Shown: positions 52,868 to 62,408 of the stretch, one piece after another
Numbering within the stretch: the first letter of the stretch is position 1
Layout: each line of letters opens with the position of its first letter
Assembly: GCA_005791165.1 (NCBI GenBank)
Contig: SXXW01000042.1
Span: 31,015 to 95,014, forward strand
Direction: 5' to 3'
Length of the DNA: 64,000 bases
Origin: Cytophagaceae bacterium
Lineage (GTDB): Bacteria > Bacteroidota > Bacteroidia > Cytophagales > Spirosomataceae
Notes under the pieces: generated by a model
Databases searched by the model: none
What the model saw: the letters and a program-made list of their open reading frames with translations, nothing else
Told to the model about the DNA's origin: nothing
Made by a program: the position numbers and the translations under genes

Positions 52868-54183
52868 CAGCGCGTCTTGACACGAGCTAAAAGATGTTGG
52901 CCTACTTTAGCACCTTGTATAGCTCCCTCGATTAAGGCTGGCATAAAATGAATCCCTCCATACAAACGAGAAACCGACGCCTCATCTGATGCCTGAATAA
53001 ATGATTTGAATTTTCTTGGGGGTAAACCATAAGGTATTTCCGTAGAATCCTCAAAGGCGACATTGGCCCCATATAAGTTTGTCAAAACCTCCGCTGCAGC
53101 CCTCGAAATGGTGCTATGCCCTGAAGTATATTCTGGAAAAGGGGGTGTTTGCAACACAGGAACCCATGATTTATCGATACTCGCATTAATAATCGTTTCT
53201 GGCCTAATGCGAATAGACCTATATTTTTCATCCCAACACGCGATAAATCCATCAAAGATTCCAATGGAGGTAAGAGCTAATGCCTCTGCCGTTTCTAGGT
53301 AGGATTTGTGTAATTGGCGAGATACTTGGCCCACGATGCCCAACCAATGTCCACCGGGTGACATTTTCTTAGTGGCAAACATCGCATGCCCCGTAATGTT
53401 CATTTTAAACGGATTGCAATCCCAAAAATTGGCAATGTTTCGTTGCTCCTCCGTTAAGTTCTTAACCGTTTCATAAGACTCCATGACCTCTTTGTAATAA
53501 GGACTTCCCTTGGTTAAATCAAATTTAGAGGGAGATGGTGCTCTAAATTGGGATGCTGAATCTAAAGTAATGGGACGAATTTTAGTCCAATAGGGTTCTA
53601 CAGCATCCATATAGGCAGGCGGTGTAGGAGTCCAAGTTCCTGGTAAATTGGTTACCGTAAACCGCAAACCCCTTGTTTGTTTGTAATTATCCTTTGCCGC
53701 ATAGCGCATCACTGCCGCAGCGACTGAATCTCCGTAGGCAATAGACCTTTCGTAAACGTCTGAGGGTATCCCTATTTTCTGATAATCTTCTTCTAATTTC
53801 TTATCAAACTCCTTGTACATGTCTTGGGCAAAAGTCAATTTTTTCCCCACGGCCAAATAGGCTCTGGTAGATGCCAAAGGAAAACAATATTCCAAACCCT
53901 TTTCCGGTTGGGGTATTTTCTCAAAGCCATTTAATTGGCCCACCAACGATTTGAATTTTTTATCCCCTGGAATAGCTGCCTCATACCCTGCGATACCTGC
54001 ATACATATAAATACGCGCGGAAACGGGTGGGGCAAAAATATCATGAATAATGCTCTCGGTCAACATCAACTCTGCCCTGATTAAAAACTCAGGGTTTGCC
54101 GCGTCCTTTTGAAAATTTGGATTTGATTTCTGACAAGCACCCAATAAAATGCTAACAAAAATAAAGAGAAGAACTTTTTTCAT
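52867..54183 (-). CDS. PAP2/vanadium-haloperoxidase-superfamily lipoprotein
   Basis: From the ATG at 54181-54183 the protein has 438 residues and a lipobox LLGAC, so it is membrane-anchored. The superfamily motifs in this numbering are K-x6-RP at about 320-328 (KYRSIRIRP), SGHS at about 354-357 and SRLYGGIH at 405-412. The residue four after the motif His, usually Asp, is Ala here (HFMPAL), so catalytic detail may differ. Family members are haloperoxidases or phosphatases; no halogenation can be claimed. A start 7 codons upstream lies inside the promoter box and is rejected. It is upstream of, and overlaps, the hemoglobin gene. Confidence 0.82.
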   Translation of the reverse strand: MKKVLLFIFVSILLGACQKSNPNFQKDAANPEFLIRAELMLTESIIHDIFAPPVSARIYMYAGIAGYEAAIPGDKKFKSLVGQLNGFEKIPQPEKGLEYCFPLASTRAYLAVGKKLTFAQDMYKEFDKKLEEDYQKIGIPSDVYERSIAYGDSVAAAVMRYAAKDNYKQTRGLRFTVTNLPGTWTPTPPAYMDAVEPYWTKIRPITLDSASQFRAPSPSKFDLTKGSPYYKEVMESYETVKNLTEEQRNIANFWDCNPFKMNITGHAMFATKKMSPGGHWLGIVGQVSRQLHKSYLETAEALALTSIGIFDGFIACWDEKYRSIRIRPETIINASIDKSWVPVLQTPPFPEYTSGHSTISRAAAEVLTNLYGANVAFEDSTEIPYGLPPRKFKSFIQASDEASVSRLYGGIHFMPALIEGAIQGAKVGQHLLARVKTR

Positions 54184-54201
54184 ATCAGAGTTTAATTCGA
54201 G

Positions 54202-54209
54202 CAAATGTA
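54202..54209 (-). promoter_or_regulatory. -7 promoter box TACATTTG for the PAP2-hemoglobin operon
   Basis: On the minus strand TACATTTG matches TAnnTTTG and ends 18 bp before the ATG at 54183. It excludes the longer start at 54204 because that codon lies within the box. No clear -33 element was found. Confidence 0.5.
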
Positions 54210-54235
54210 CGCAAAAACAGAAAAAAATATTGACC

Positions 54236-55459
54236 TTAATCAGTTTGGCTGCTTGCTACTATTTTTTCTGCAGCTTTTCGGCCTGATGACAAAGCCGCTT
54301 GCAACGATGGGAAAAGCGTGTAATCCCCCGCTAACATTATATTTTCCTCTTCCGCTTTTTGACAAACTTCAGCAAAACATCCCAATTTATATAAAGAATG
54401 AGGAATTGAAAAAGATTTCAAGAATATAAAATCGTTCGGTGAAAGATCTAAAACCCGCGCTAATTCTCGTGCCACTTCTTCGTCGGCAAGATCCATCTGC
54501 AAACTAGTCGCAGAAATCAAATGCTTTCCCTCGGGGGCTAAGACAGGATTTACTTGGCTCAAGCAAGAAAAATGCAACAATGGACTTGAATGTAATGGCA
54601 TCAAATGAATGAGAGGCAATGCAGTCTCAAGACTTTTGTCCATGCTGAAATAAAAGGTCTTGGAACCAAAATGAGCCTGTGGTGGAAAATCAATTTTCAA
54701 TAATTCACAGGCTTGCTTGGGATCTGTCGCTAAGATAAGTTGGTCAAAATGAAGTGTATCCCCATTATTTAATTGGAGCATTTTACCCTTAATCTCAGTG
54801 ACCCAAACCCCAGTTCTTATTTTTTCGTCAGGGATTCCTGCAGCTAAATCTAAAGCGATAGCACCCATGCCCTGTTTAGGTATTGCGGCTTTTCCCTCTA
54901 AAAACTGCTTCATATAATAGAAAAACAAGGAGTTCGGGGGGCTCAATGAAACATCTAAAAAGATGCCAGCAAAAAAAGGCCTTAAAAAATTGCGCTGAAA
55001 TTTTTCTGAAAAACGATATCGCGAAATAAGTTCAGAAGTAGTTTCTGCGTCTGAATTTATCGGTAAAATCGAACCTTGTGTTTTTAACCAAATCCAGGCC
55101 AACTTCAAAAAATCAAAAATAGTAGCCCCCGCCGCAGTGATGTTTTTTAAAAATAAAAGTGGAGATTTTAATGGATTGATAAAGGGTTTGAATTTTCCCT
55201 CGTTGAGCACATAAGCGCCCGATTGAAAATAAGATAAATCCCATTTAGATATTTGAAGACTTCGTTGGACTTCCGGATACGCGGTCTGTAAAACTTGGAA
55301 ACCGTGATCTAAGGTATACCCTTGAAATTCTTCACTTTGGACTCTACCGCCTAATGACATTGATTTTTCAATTAAAATAAAATCAAGCCCTTTGTTTTGT
55401 AAAATATGCGCTGCTTGCAGACCTGCAATTCCGCCGCCAACGATCACAATTGAATTCAT
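54236..55459 (-). CDS. FAD-dependent amine oxidase/protoporphyrinogen oxidase-like flavoprotein
   Basis: The 407-residue protein has a dinucleotide-binding GGGIAGLQAAH (8-18), a FAD glycine-rich GGRVQSEEFQGYTLDHGFQV region at about 37-56, and a C-terminal MLAGDYTLFPSLQAALSSGRKAAE that closes the FAD site. It resembles the flavin-containing amine oxidase/phytoene desaturase/HemY-like group. No signal peptide is seen. It is divergent from the alpha/beta-hydrolase gene. The substrate is unknown; crt genes are not adjacent. Confidence 0.8.
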   Translation of the reverse strand: MNSIVIVGGGIAGLQAAHILQNKGLDFILIEKSMSLGGRVQSEEFQGYTLDHGFQVLQTAYPEVQRSLQISKWDLSYFQSGAYVLNEGKFKPFINPLKSPLLFLKNITAAGATIFDFLKLAWIWLKTQGSILPINSDAETTSELISRYRFSEKFQRNFLRPFFAGIFLDVSLSPPNSLFFYYMKQFLEGKAAIPKQGMGAIALDLAAGIPDEKIRTGVWVTEIKGKMLQLNNGDTLHFDQLILATDPKQACELLKIDFPPQAHFGSKTFYFSMDKSLETALPLIHLMPLHSSPLLHFSCLSQVNPVLAPEGKHLISATSLQMDLADEEVARELARVLDLSPNDFIFLKSFSIPHSLYKLGCFAEVCQKAEEENIMLAGDYTLFPSLQAALSSGRKAAEKIVASSQTD

Positions 55460-55544
55460 ATTAAGTTTATATTTTCATAAACATTTTAAACTTACAAAAG
55501 TTTGAAGTGTTTTTACTAATTTGCAGATTAAATGGTAGCTCGGA

Positions 55545-56312
55545 ATGAACTTTAGTATTAAGGAGGAAAGCAATTATCAATACATTGATGAAGGAAAAGG
55601 TGAAATACTACTTTTACTTCATGGATTGTTTGGCGCCTTAAGCAACTGGGAAGGCGTAATTAATCTGTTTAGCCAAAAGTACAGAGTCATCATTCCACTC
55701 ATGCCAATCCACGATATGCCCATTAAAGAGGCGGGTTGTGAAGGCCTAACCGTTTTTCTCGAAGAATTTGTCGCATTCAAAAAACTAGAAACCTTTAGCT
55801 TAATCGGAAATTCCTTAGGGGGTCACGTAGCTTTGATTTATACATTAAAACATGCGCATAAAGTAGAAAGGCTTATTTTAACGGGTTCTTCCGGTTTATT
55901 TGAGAATTCTATGGGAGGGACTTATCCGAAACGAGGCGATTACGAATTTATTAAGGAGCGGATTGAATATACGTTTTATGATCCTAAAACGGCTACCAAG
56001 GAATTGGTCGACGAAGTATTTGAGATCATTAATAGCATCCCAAAAGTATTGCGCATTATTGCCATTGCTAAATCAGCCCAGCGAAATAACATGGCCAAAG
56101 ATATTGTGCGCATAAATACCCCAACACTTTTGATTTGGGGGTTAAATGACACGATTACACCCCCTCATGTAGGTCATGAATTCAATCAATTAATTCCAGG
56201 ATCTGAATTGCATTTCATTGATAAATGTTGCCACGCACCCATGATGGAACAACCCGATGAGTTTAATCGCATTTTGTCAACATGGTTAGAAAATAATCCC
56301 ATTGCGTCATGA
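55545..56312 (+). CDS. Alpha/beta-hydrolase-fold protein
   Basis: The 255-residue protein has oxyanion-region HGLFGALSNW (26-35), a nucleophile elbow GNSLGGH (88-94, Ser90), an acid in WGLNDTITPP and a terminal His in KCCHAPMMEQP. It looks like a non-exported carboxylesterase or C-C hydrolase type. Its stop overlaps the CBS gene start by 4 bp (ATGA), so it is coupled to the CBS-nadK genes. The substrate is unknown. Confidence 0.83.
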   Translation: MNFSIKEESNYQYIDEGKGEILLLLHGLFGALSNWEGVINLFSQKYRVIIPLMPIHDMPIKEAGCEGLTVFLEEFVAFKKLETFSLIGNSLGGHVALIYTLKHAHKVERLILTGSSGLFENSMGGTYPKRGDYEFIKERIEYTFYDPKTATKELVDEVFEIINSIPKVLRIIAIAKSAQRNNMAKDIVRINTPTLLIWGLNDTITPPHVGHEFNQLIPGSELHFIDKCCHAPMMEQPDEFNRILSTWLENNPIAS

Positions 56313-56977
56313 TGGCACTCACATTTTTATCCTTTGATTTACCCACCATTTCCATTCAAGATTCGGTGCAAAAATCCTTGAAAATCATGCACTCCAATAA
56401 CATGAACGTTATTTCTGTGCTTGACAAGAAACAATGGATCGGAAATATCACCGAGGAAATGTTAATGAAAGCCACGCATCCGGATGGTAAAATTGACCAA
56501 TTTCAGCATGAACTTAATCAGGTAAAAATAGAAACAGAAGAGGATATTTTAGCGAGTCTTCCTTTTTTTGAGGAAAGTGGATTTTGGGTCATTCCTGTGG
56601 TGGATGAACAAATGAAATACCAAGGATATTTGCCTTGGCAATCCGTAGCTAAAACCTTATTTTACACCGGATTTAATGCTCAAAATGGGGGAATTATTCG
56701 CATTGTCTTTCATACCCAAAGAGATTCCATGAACGTGATTGCCAAAATAATTGAAGAAAATAAAGGTTTAATCACCCGAAGCTATTTAACGAAGTCGACC
56801 AAAGAAGATCACGTATGGCCTGAGTTGATTTTACAAATCCAAACAGACCAATTTTCAGCCATTGTAAAAAGTTTAGAGCGACACGAAATTCATATTGAAA
56901 AAGCGTTCATGTTTGGTAACCAAGAAGAAGTGGACCAAACGCGCTTTGATTTGTTACTGAAATATTTAAATCCCTAA
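56309..56977 (+). CDS. AcuB-like CBS-domain protein with C-terminal ACT-like segment
   Basis: The 222-residue protein has two CBS domains (about 1-130; VQKSLKIMHSNNMNVISVLD and ESGFWVIPVVDEQMKYQGYLP) and a C-terminal regulatory region beginning near GGIIRIVFHTQRDSMNVIAKI that resembles an ACT domain. It may sense nucleotides or amino acids. The adjacent nadK gene starts 3 bp after it, so a nucleotide-sensing link to NADP synthesis is plausible but unproven. A second ATG at 56312 could serve as start. Confidence 0.8.
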   Translation: MMALTFLSFDLPTISIQDSVQKSLKIMHSNNMNVISVLDKKQWIGNITEEMLMKATHPDGKIDQFQHELNQVKIETEEDILASLPFFEESGFWVIPVVDEQMKYQGYLPWQSVAKTLFYTGFNAQNGGIIRIVFHTQRDSMNVIAKIIEENKGLITRSYLTKSTKEDHVWPELILQIQTDQFSAIVKSLERHEIHIEKAFMFGNQEEVDQTRFDLLLKYLNP

Positions 56978-56980
56978 GCT

Positions 56981-57862
56981 TTGAATTTCCCATTAGCCAT
57001 TCACGGAAAGGAGTTTTCGGCTGACATGAAGCCTGTGATGGAAAAATTATGGGTAGATATCTCAGCAAAAAACGAACAGATTCAAATTTCAGAAAGCTTT
57101 CATGCTCACTTAAAAGAGCATGGATTTCAATTAGATAAATTCCAAAGCTATTCAACTAATCAAGGCCCTGAAAATGTTCAAATGGCTTGGAGCATCGGTG
57201 GAGATGGAACATTTTTAGAGACTTTAAGTCACGTGGGCGGCAAGGAAATACCCATTTTGGGAATTAATACTGGCCGTTTAGGTTTCTTGGCCACTCTTTC
57301 TCCCGAAGAAGTTTCCCAAGCTTTGCAGCATGTTTTATCGAATGAATATACCATCGAAGACCGATGTTTAGTCGCGGTGGATGCCGAAATAGATTTATTT
57401 CATGGCAAAGATTTTGGCTTAAATGAGGTCGGAATCATGAAGACAGATTCGTCTTCCATGATTCAAATTAAAACTTTTTTGGACGGTAATTTTTTAAATA
57501 CCTACTGGGCCGATGGCATTATTGTATCCACAGCTACAGGATCTACGGGTTATTCACTTTCCGTGGGCGGACCTATTGTCATCCCTACTTCGGATTCACT
57601 GATCATAGCGCCAGTAAGCCCACATAATTTAAATGTGCGTCCCTTAATTGTTTCTAGTGACTCAGTTTTAAAATTTGAAGTGAGCAGTCGAAGTCAAAAT
57701 TTCCTCATTTCCATCGATTCAAGATCTCGAGTGATCGATAGCAAAATATCCATTGAAGTCAAAAAGGCTGCATTTTCAGGTAAAATCGTCAAAATCCCTG
57801 GCGACGATTTTCTTCAAACACTCCGCAATAAATTGAATTGGGGATTGGATGTGAGGAATTGA
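56981..57862 (+). CDS. nadK: NAD kinase, translated from a TTG start
   Basis: The 293-residue protein has GGDGTFLET (73-81), NTGRLGFLA (96-104), NEVGIMK and TATGSTGYSLS, the hallmarks of NAD kinase, which makes NADP from NAD with ATP. The start is TTG at 56981: the next in-frame ATG, codon 16, would remove the first beta strand (LAIHGKEF), so the TTG is favoured. It lies 3 bp after the CBS gene in an alpha/beta hydrolase-CBS-nadK operon. Its stop is 3 bp from a REP-like element that fills the gap to mutS. Confidence 0.9.
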   Translation: MNFPLAIHGKEFSADMKPVMEKLWVDISAKNEQIQISESFHAHLKEHGFQLDKFQSYSTNQGPENVQMAWSIGGDGTFLETLSHVGGKEIPILGINTGRLGFLATLSPEEVSQALQHVLSNEYTIEDRCLVAVDAEIDLFHGKDFGLNEVGIMKTDSSSMIQIKTFLDGNFLNTYWADGIIVSTATGSTGYSLSVGGPIVIPTSDSLIIAPVSPHNLNVRPLIVSSDSVLKFEVSSRSQNFLISIDSRSRVIDSKISIEVKKAAFSGKIVKIPGDDFLQTLRNKLNWGLDVRN

Positions 57863-57865
57863 AAA

Positions 57866-57951
57866 TGTAGAGACGCGATACCTCGCGTCTAATTTGAATT
57901 TACATAAATCATCATGTTGTAAAAAAAAGACGCGATTATCGCGTCTCTACA
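57866..57951. repeat. REP-like two-hairpin element; also mutS terminator and stop codon
   Basis: Outer arms TGTAGAGACGCGA (57866-57878) and TCGCGTCTCTACA (57939-57951) are exact inverted repeats. Each side also folds alone: AGACGCGA with TCGCGTCT at 57871-57878/57883-57890, and again at 57928-57935/57939-57946. The second hairpin is followed on the minus strand by eight T residues, a good intrinsic terminator for mutS. The mutS stop codon (57947-57949) lies inside the right arm. Similar GAGACGCG palindromes occur as repeats in Bacteroidota genomes. Confidence 0.8.
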
Positions 57952-60601
57952 ACAGACGTTTCAACTCATTCAACTTCAGCAGCGCCTCAATCGGCGAAAG
58001 CGTATTAACATCCAAAGCATTTAATTGATCCTGCACTTTTTGCAAACCCTCCGGAATTTCGGCGCCAAATAAACTCATTTGGAAATTTGCTTTTGGCATC
58101 TCCTTCAAGCGCTCCACATGATCATCCAAGGAATGATCTTTTTCTAAATTTTGTAAAATTTCATGGGCCCTTAAGACTAATGAATTGGGCATGCCGGCCA
58201 TTTGGGCTACATGAATACCAAAACTATGCGCCGAACCACCCGGCAATAATTTGCGAAGAAAAACAATTTTATTACCCACTTCTTTGACCGACACATGGTA
58301 GTTTTTTATGCGAGGAAAGTCTTCGGCCAACTGGTTTAATTCATGGTAATGGGTGGCAAATAATGTCTTAGCACTGTTTTTGGGATGATTATGTAGATGC
58401 TCGGCAATCGCCCAGGCCATCGATACGCCATCGTAAGTCGAGGTACCCCGACCGATTTCATCCAACAACACCAAAGACCGACTAGATAAATTATTTAAAA
58501 TAGCAGCGGTCTCCGTCATCTCCACCATGAAGGTGGACTCGCCTTTGGACAAGTTATCCGAAGCACCCACCCGAGTAAATACCTTATCGACTAAACCGAT
58601 ATTAGCCGAATCTGCAGGAACAAAAGAACCCATTTGGGCCAATAAAACAATCAGGGCAGTCTGCCGCAAAAGTGCCGATTTTCCCGCCATATTTGGTCCG
58701 GTAATCATCATGATTTGCTGGGTTTCATGATCCAAAAACACATCATTCGGAACGTATTCCTCCCCAGCGGCCAAAGACATTTCGATCACAGGATGTCGCC
58801 CTGCAATAATCTCAATCGTATCCCCTTCATTTAAAACAGGCCTTACATACTTATTTTTTTGAGCGACTACCGCAAAACTGGTCAACACATCTAAGGTAGC
58901 CAAGCCGGTCGCATTAATCTGAATGAGTTCCAAATACCCCAAAGCCTCCCGCACCAATTCATTGAAAATGCCCAACTCAATCGACGCGATTTTATCCTCC
59001 GCCGTTAAAATCTTCTCCTCATAAATTTTCAACTCCTCAGTAATGTAGCGCTCCGCATTCACCAAGGTTTGCTTCCGTATCCAGTCGGCCGGCACGCGAT
59101 CTTTGTGTGCATGCGTCACTTCCAAATAATACCCAAAAACCCGATTATAAGAAATTTTCAAGGAACTAATGCCCGTACGTTCAATTTCACGCTTCTGCAT
59201 GGAAGCCAAATATTCCTTGCCGTTGGATGACAATAAATGTAATTCGTCCAATTCAGGCAAAAAGCCCGTTTTGATAATTCCCCCCTGATGAATCAACATA
59301 GGCGCATCTTCCCGCAAAGCCTCTTCTATTTTCTGAACCAGTTTAAGGCAGGGATTTAAATGGTCCGCCCATTTCGCCAAATAAGTAGAGGACTGATTAG
59401 CCAACAATTCCTTAATCTCGGGGATTTGTTGGAGCGCCCGTTTCAATTGCAACAACTCCCGCGGATTGACCCGAGTGGCAGCCACTTTGGAAATCAAACG
59501 TTCCAAATCTCCCACAGGCTTCAAAAAATGGACTAAAGAATCCAATAAATCAGCAGAGGAAATAAGCCCAGCGACCCCCTCTTGGCGTTCATTAATGGCC
59601 TTCAACTCTTTTAAAGGAAGGACCATCCACTTTCTCAATAAGCGAGCGCCCATGGGCGTGAGCGTTTGATCCATCAACTGGATCAATGGCACACCACCCT
59701 CTTGAACCGAATGAATTAACTCCAAATTCCGAATGGTAAATCGGTCCAACCACACATATTTATCTTCCTCTATTCGCTGGATGGCAGAAATATGACCGAC
59801 TTGATTATGCTCCGTTTCTGCCAAATAATGTAAAATAACCCCAGCGGCAATCACACCGAGCGGCATATCTTCAATCCCAAAACCTTTTAAATTTTGAGTC
59901 TTAAAATGCTGAGTCATTAATGGATACGCAAACTCATGTGTAAAAATCCATTCCTCCAACGTAAACGAATGGAAGGCATCTCCAAAATGCTCCAAATAAT
60001 GCGCTCGATATTTTTTAGGATATAAAATTTCTGAAGGCATGAAGCTTTGCACCATCTTCTGAATGTAAGCCAAAGACCCCTGAGAACACATAAATTCGCC
60101 CGTGGAAATGTCTAAAAAAGCGAGGCCAAACAAGGCTTCTTTCTCCGAATAGGACAAAGCCGCCACATAGTTATTACGCTTATGGTCAAGCACTTGGTCA
60201 TTAAAAGAAACCCCCGGAGTCACTAATTCCGTCACTCCCCTTTTTACAATTCCTTTGGCGGAAGCCGGATCTTCTAATTGGTCACAAATCGCCACACGCT
60301 GGCCCGCTCGAACTAATTTTGGCAAATAAGTATCCAAGGAATGATGTGGAAATCCCGCCAAATGATCATCCGCGTTTCCATTATTTCGGCGGGTCAAAAC
60401 GATCCCTAAAATCTTGGACGCTTTCACCGCATCTTCCCCAAAAGTCTCATAGAAATCCCCCACTCGAAACAATAATATTGCTCCAGGATATTTAGCCTTG
60501 ATCTGATTAAACTGTCGGGACAATGGAGTTTCCCCTTTTTTCAAAGGTTCTTCCCCATTTTTTGTATTTTTTGCCAAAATAATTACGGGTAATGAAAGCA
60601 A
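57947..60601 (-). CDS. mutS: DNA mismatch-repair protein MutS
   Basis: The 884-residue protein has all MutS parts: mismatch-binding N-terminus (AILLFRVGDFYETFGEDA, with the Phe-x-Glu motif), connector and core lever domains, Walker A GPNMAGKSALLRQ, DEIGRGTSTYDGVS and ATHYHEL ABC-ATPase motifs. It recognises mispairs and starts repair. The first eight residues from the ATG at 60601 (MLSLPVII) are hydrophobic and atypical; a TTG at 60575-60577 would give a more usual LAKNTKN start. The stop codon is provided by the REP-like element. The gene is divergent from the GMC oxidoreductase gene. Confidence 0.93.
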   Translation of the reverse strand: MLSLPVIILAKNTKNGEEPLKKGETPLSRQFNQIKAKYPGAILLFRVGDFYETFGEDAVKASKILGIVLTRRNNGNADDHLAGFPHHSLDTYLPKLVRAGQRVAICDQLEDPASAKGIVKRGVTELVTPGVSFNDQVLDHKRNNYVAALSYSEKEALFGLAFLDISTGEFMCSQGSLAYIQKMVQSFMPSEILYPKKYRAHYLEHFGDAFHSFTLEEWIFTHEFAYPLMTQHFKTQNLKGFGIEDMPLGVIAAGVILHYLAETEHNQVGHISAIQRIEEDKYVWLDRFTIRNLELIHSVQEGGVPLIQLMDQTLTPMGARLLRKWMVLPLKELKAINERQEGVAGLISSADLLDSLVHFLKPVGDLERLISKVAATRVNPRELLQLKRALQQIPEIKELLANQSSTYLAKWADHLNPCLKLVQKIEEALREDAPMLIHQGGIIKTGFLPELDELHLLSSNGKEYLASMQKREIERTGISSLKISYNRVFGYYLEVTHAHKDRVPADWIRKQTLVNAERYITEELKIYEEKILTAEDKIASIELGIFNELVREALGYLELIQINATGLATLDVLTSFAVVAQKNKYVRPVLNEGDTIEIIAGRHPVIEMSLAAGEEYVPNDVFLDHETQQIMMITGPNMAGKSALLRQTALIVLLAQMGSFVPADSANIGLVDKVFTRVGASDNLSKGESTFMVEMTETAAILNNLSSRSLVLLDEIGRGTSTYDGVSMAWAIAEHLHNHPKNSAKTLFATHYHELNQLAEDFPRIKNYHVSVKEVGNKIVFLRKLLPGGSAHSFGIHVAQMAGMPNSLVLRAHEILQNLEKDHSLDDHVERLKEMPKANFQMSLFGAEIPEGLQKVQDQLNALDVNTLSPIEALLKLNELKRLL

Positions 60602-60652
60602 AAATAACTCAAATTTTATACTTTTACCATTCTTTAAACCTATAGAAAAATA

Positions 60653-62407
60653 ATGATCAATAATTCAATTTACATTCAATCGCAACAAGAGGTTTTTGAT
60701 GTAGTCATTGTGGGTTCAGGAGCAGGAGGAGGAATGGCTGCACATACATTAACGAAGGCTGGCGCTAAAGTTTGTGTGTTAGAGGCAGGCCAACCCTTTG
60801 ATCCGGCTGACCCTAAGAACATCACCCAATTAAAATGGCCTTACGAATCCCCTCGAAGAGGAACTGGAACGACTAGAGCCTTTGGAGATTTCGATGCTGC
60901 GTATGGCGGCTGGGAAATTGACGGAGAACCATATACGCGTAAAAACGGCACTAAATTTGACTGGTTTCGTGCGCGTATGGTCGGAGGAAGAACCAATCAC
61001 TGGGGACGTATTTCCTTGCGTTTTGGCCCGGACGATTTCAAAAGAAAAAGCATTGATGGTTTAGGAGATGACTGGCCGATTGGCTACGATGACATGAAGC
61101 CATTTTATGATAAAATAGATAAAATGTTAGGGGTTTTTGGGACCAACGAAGGACTTAGAAATGATCCAGATGGATTTTTCTTGCCGCCGCCTAAACCGCG
61201 TTTGCATGAATTGATGATCAAGAAGGCCAATAAGGCTTTGGGAATTCCCACCTACCCTTCTCGCTTATCCATCTTAACAAAACCGATAAACAGCGAGCGT
61301 GGCTCATGTTTTTACTGTGCACAATGTAACCGTGGATGTTCAGCTTATGCTGACTTTTCTTCTTCATCTGTGTTGGTAAAACCAGCCATGGCGACTGGAA
61401 ATTTAACCTTGTTGCCATTTGCGATGGCCAGAGAAGTCATGACAGATGCAGCTACAGGTTTAGCGACTGGCGTTTCTTATGTTCACACAGGTACTTTGCA
61501 AGAATATTCTGTGCGAGGAAAAATCGTCATGTTAGCTGCATCTGCAGGTGAAACAGCCCGATTATTATTAAATTCAAAGAGTTCTCGTTTCCCAGATGGC
61601 ATTGCAAATTCGAGTGGGGTGGTTGGTAAATACATCAACGACTCAACGGGTGCTTCACGTTCCGCCATCATTCCTAAATTATTTGACCGTAAGGTGTACA
61701 ATGAAGATGGTGTGGGTGGATTGCACGTCTACACGCCATGGTGGGGTGACAATACTAAATTAGATTTCCCGCGTGGATACCACATTGAGTATGGTGGAGG
61801 AATGGGCATGCCGAATTACGGTTTTGGCTGGGGAATTGAAGGATTAAATGGAAAAGAAAAATATACGCGAGATGGACTTCGTAAAGCTGCCGGAGGATAC
61901 GGTGCGACTTTGAAAGAAGATTATCGCCGCTATTATGGTTCTTATGTAGGTTTTGCTGGACGTGGGGAACCTGTGCCAAGAGAAGATAATTATTGTGAAA
62001 TCGATCCAAATGTTGTGGACAAATACGGCATACCGGTTGTTCGCTTTAACTACAAATGGAGTGATTACGAGATCAAGCAAGCGAAACACATGCAAGATAC
62101 CTTTGAGCAAATCATTCAGGAAATGGGTGGCGAAGCCTTAGGTAAAAAACCGGGGGCAGATAAAAACTATGGCCTAGAAGATCCAGGAAGAATTATTCAT
62201 GAAGTGGGAACCGCTCGAATGGGAAATGATCCTAAAAGTTCGGTCGTTAATTCCAATTGCCAAGCGCATGATGTCAAGAATTTATTTTTAGCAGATTCTT
62301 CTCCATTTGTATCGCAAGGAGATAAAAATGCGACTTGGACCATTTTAGCCTTATCGCTTAGAACTTCAGAATATATTATAGACCAAAGAAAAAAAGCCAA
62401 TTTATAA
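60653..62407 (+). CDS. GMC-type FAD sugar dehydrogenase with Cys cluster motif
   Basis: The 584-residue flavoprotein has the FAD-binding GSGAGGGMAAH (21-31), GMC N-terminal motif GGRTNHWGR and a C-terminal catalytic region with HEVGTARMG and GDKNATWTIL. Cys219, Cys222, Cys225 and Cys229 (CFYCAQCNRGC) form a motif like the Fe-S-bearing segment of FAD-dependent glucose/gluconate dehydrogenases. With its downstream subunit it resembles the LacA-type glucoside 3-dehydrogenase system. Electrons would pass to a cytochrome not seen here. It is cytoplasmic by sequence but could be exported with its Tat-bearing partner, as known for this complex type. Confidence 0.85.
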   Translation: MINNSIYIQSQQEVFDVVIVGSGAGGGMAAHTLTKAGAKVCVLEAGQPFDPADPKNITQLKWPYESPRRGTGTTRAFGDFDAAYGGWEIDGEPYTRKNGTKFDWFRARMVGGRTNHWGRISLRFGPDDFKRKSIDGLGDDWPIGYDDMKPFYDKIDKMLGVFGTNEGLRNDPDGFFLPPPKPRLHELMIKKANKALGIPTYPSRLSILTKPINSERGSCFYCAQCNRGCSAYADFSSSSVLVKPAMATGNLTLLPFAMAREVMTDAATGLATGVSYVHTGTLQEYSVRGKIVMLAASAGETARLLLNSKSSRFPDGIANSSGVVGKYINDSTGASRSAIIPKLFDRKVYNEDGVGGLHVYTPWWGDNTKLDFPRGYHIEYGGGMGMPNYGFGWGIEGLNGKEKYTRDGLRKAAGGYGATLKEDYRRYYGSYVGFAGRGEPVPREDNYCEIDPNVVDKYGIPVVRFNYKWSDYEIKQAKHMQDTFEQIIQEMGGEALGKKPGADKNYGLEDPGRIIHEVGTARMGNDPKSSVVNSNCQAHDVKNLFLADSSPFVSQGDKNATWTILALSLRTSEYIIDQRKKANL

Positions 62408-62408
62408 G

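Noticed and set aside
57866..57951. CRISPR-like repeat between nadK and mutS
   Set aside because: There are only two palindromic units in inverted orientation with no spacers of constant length, so it is a REP-like element, not an array.
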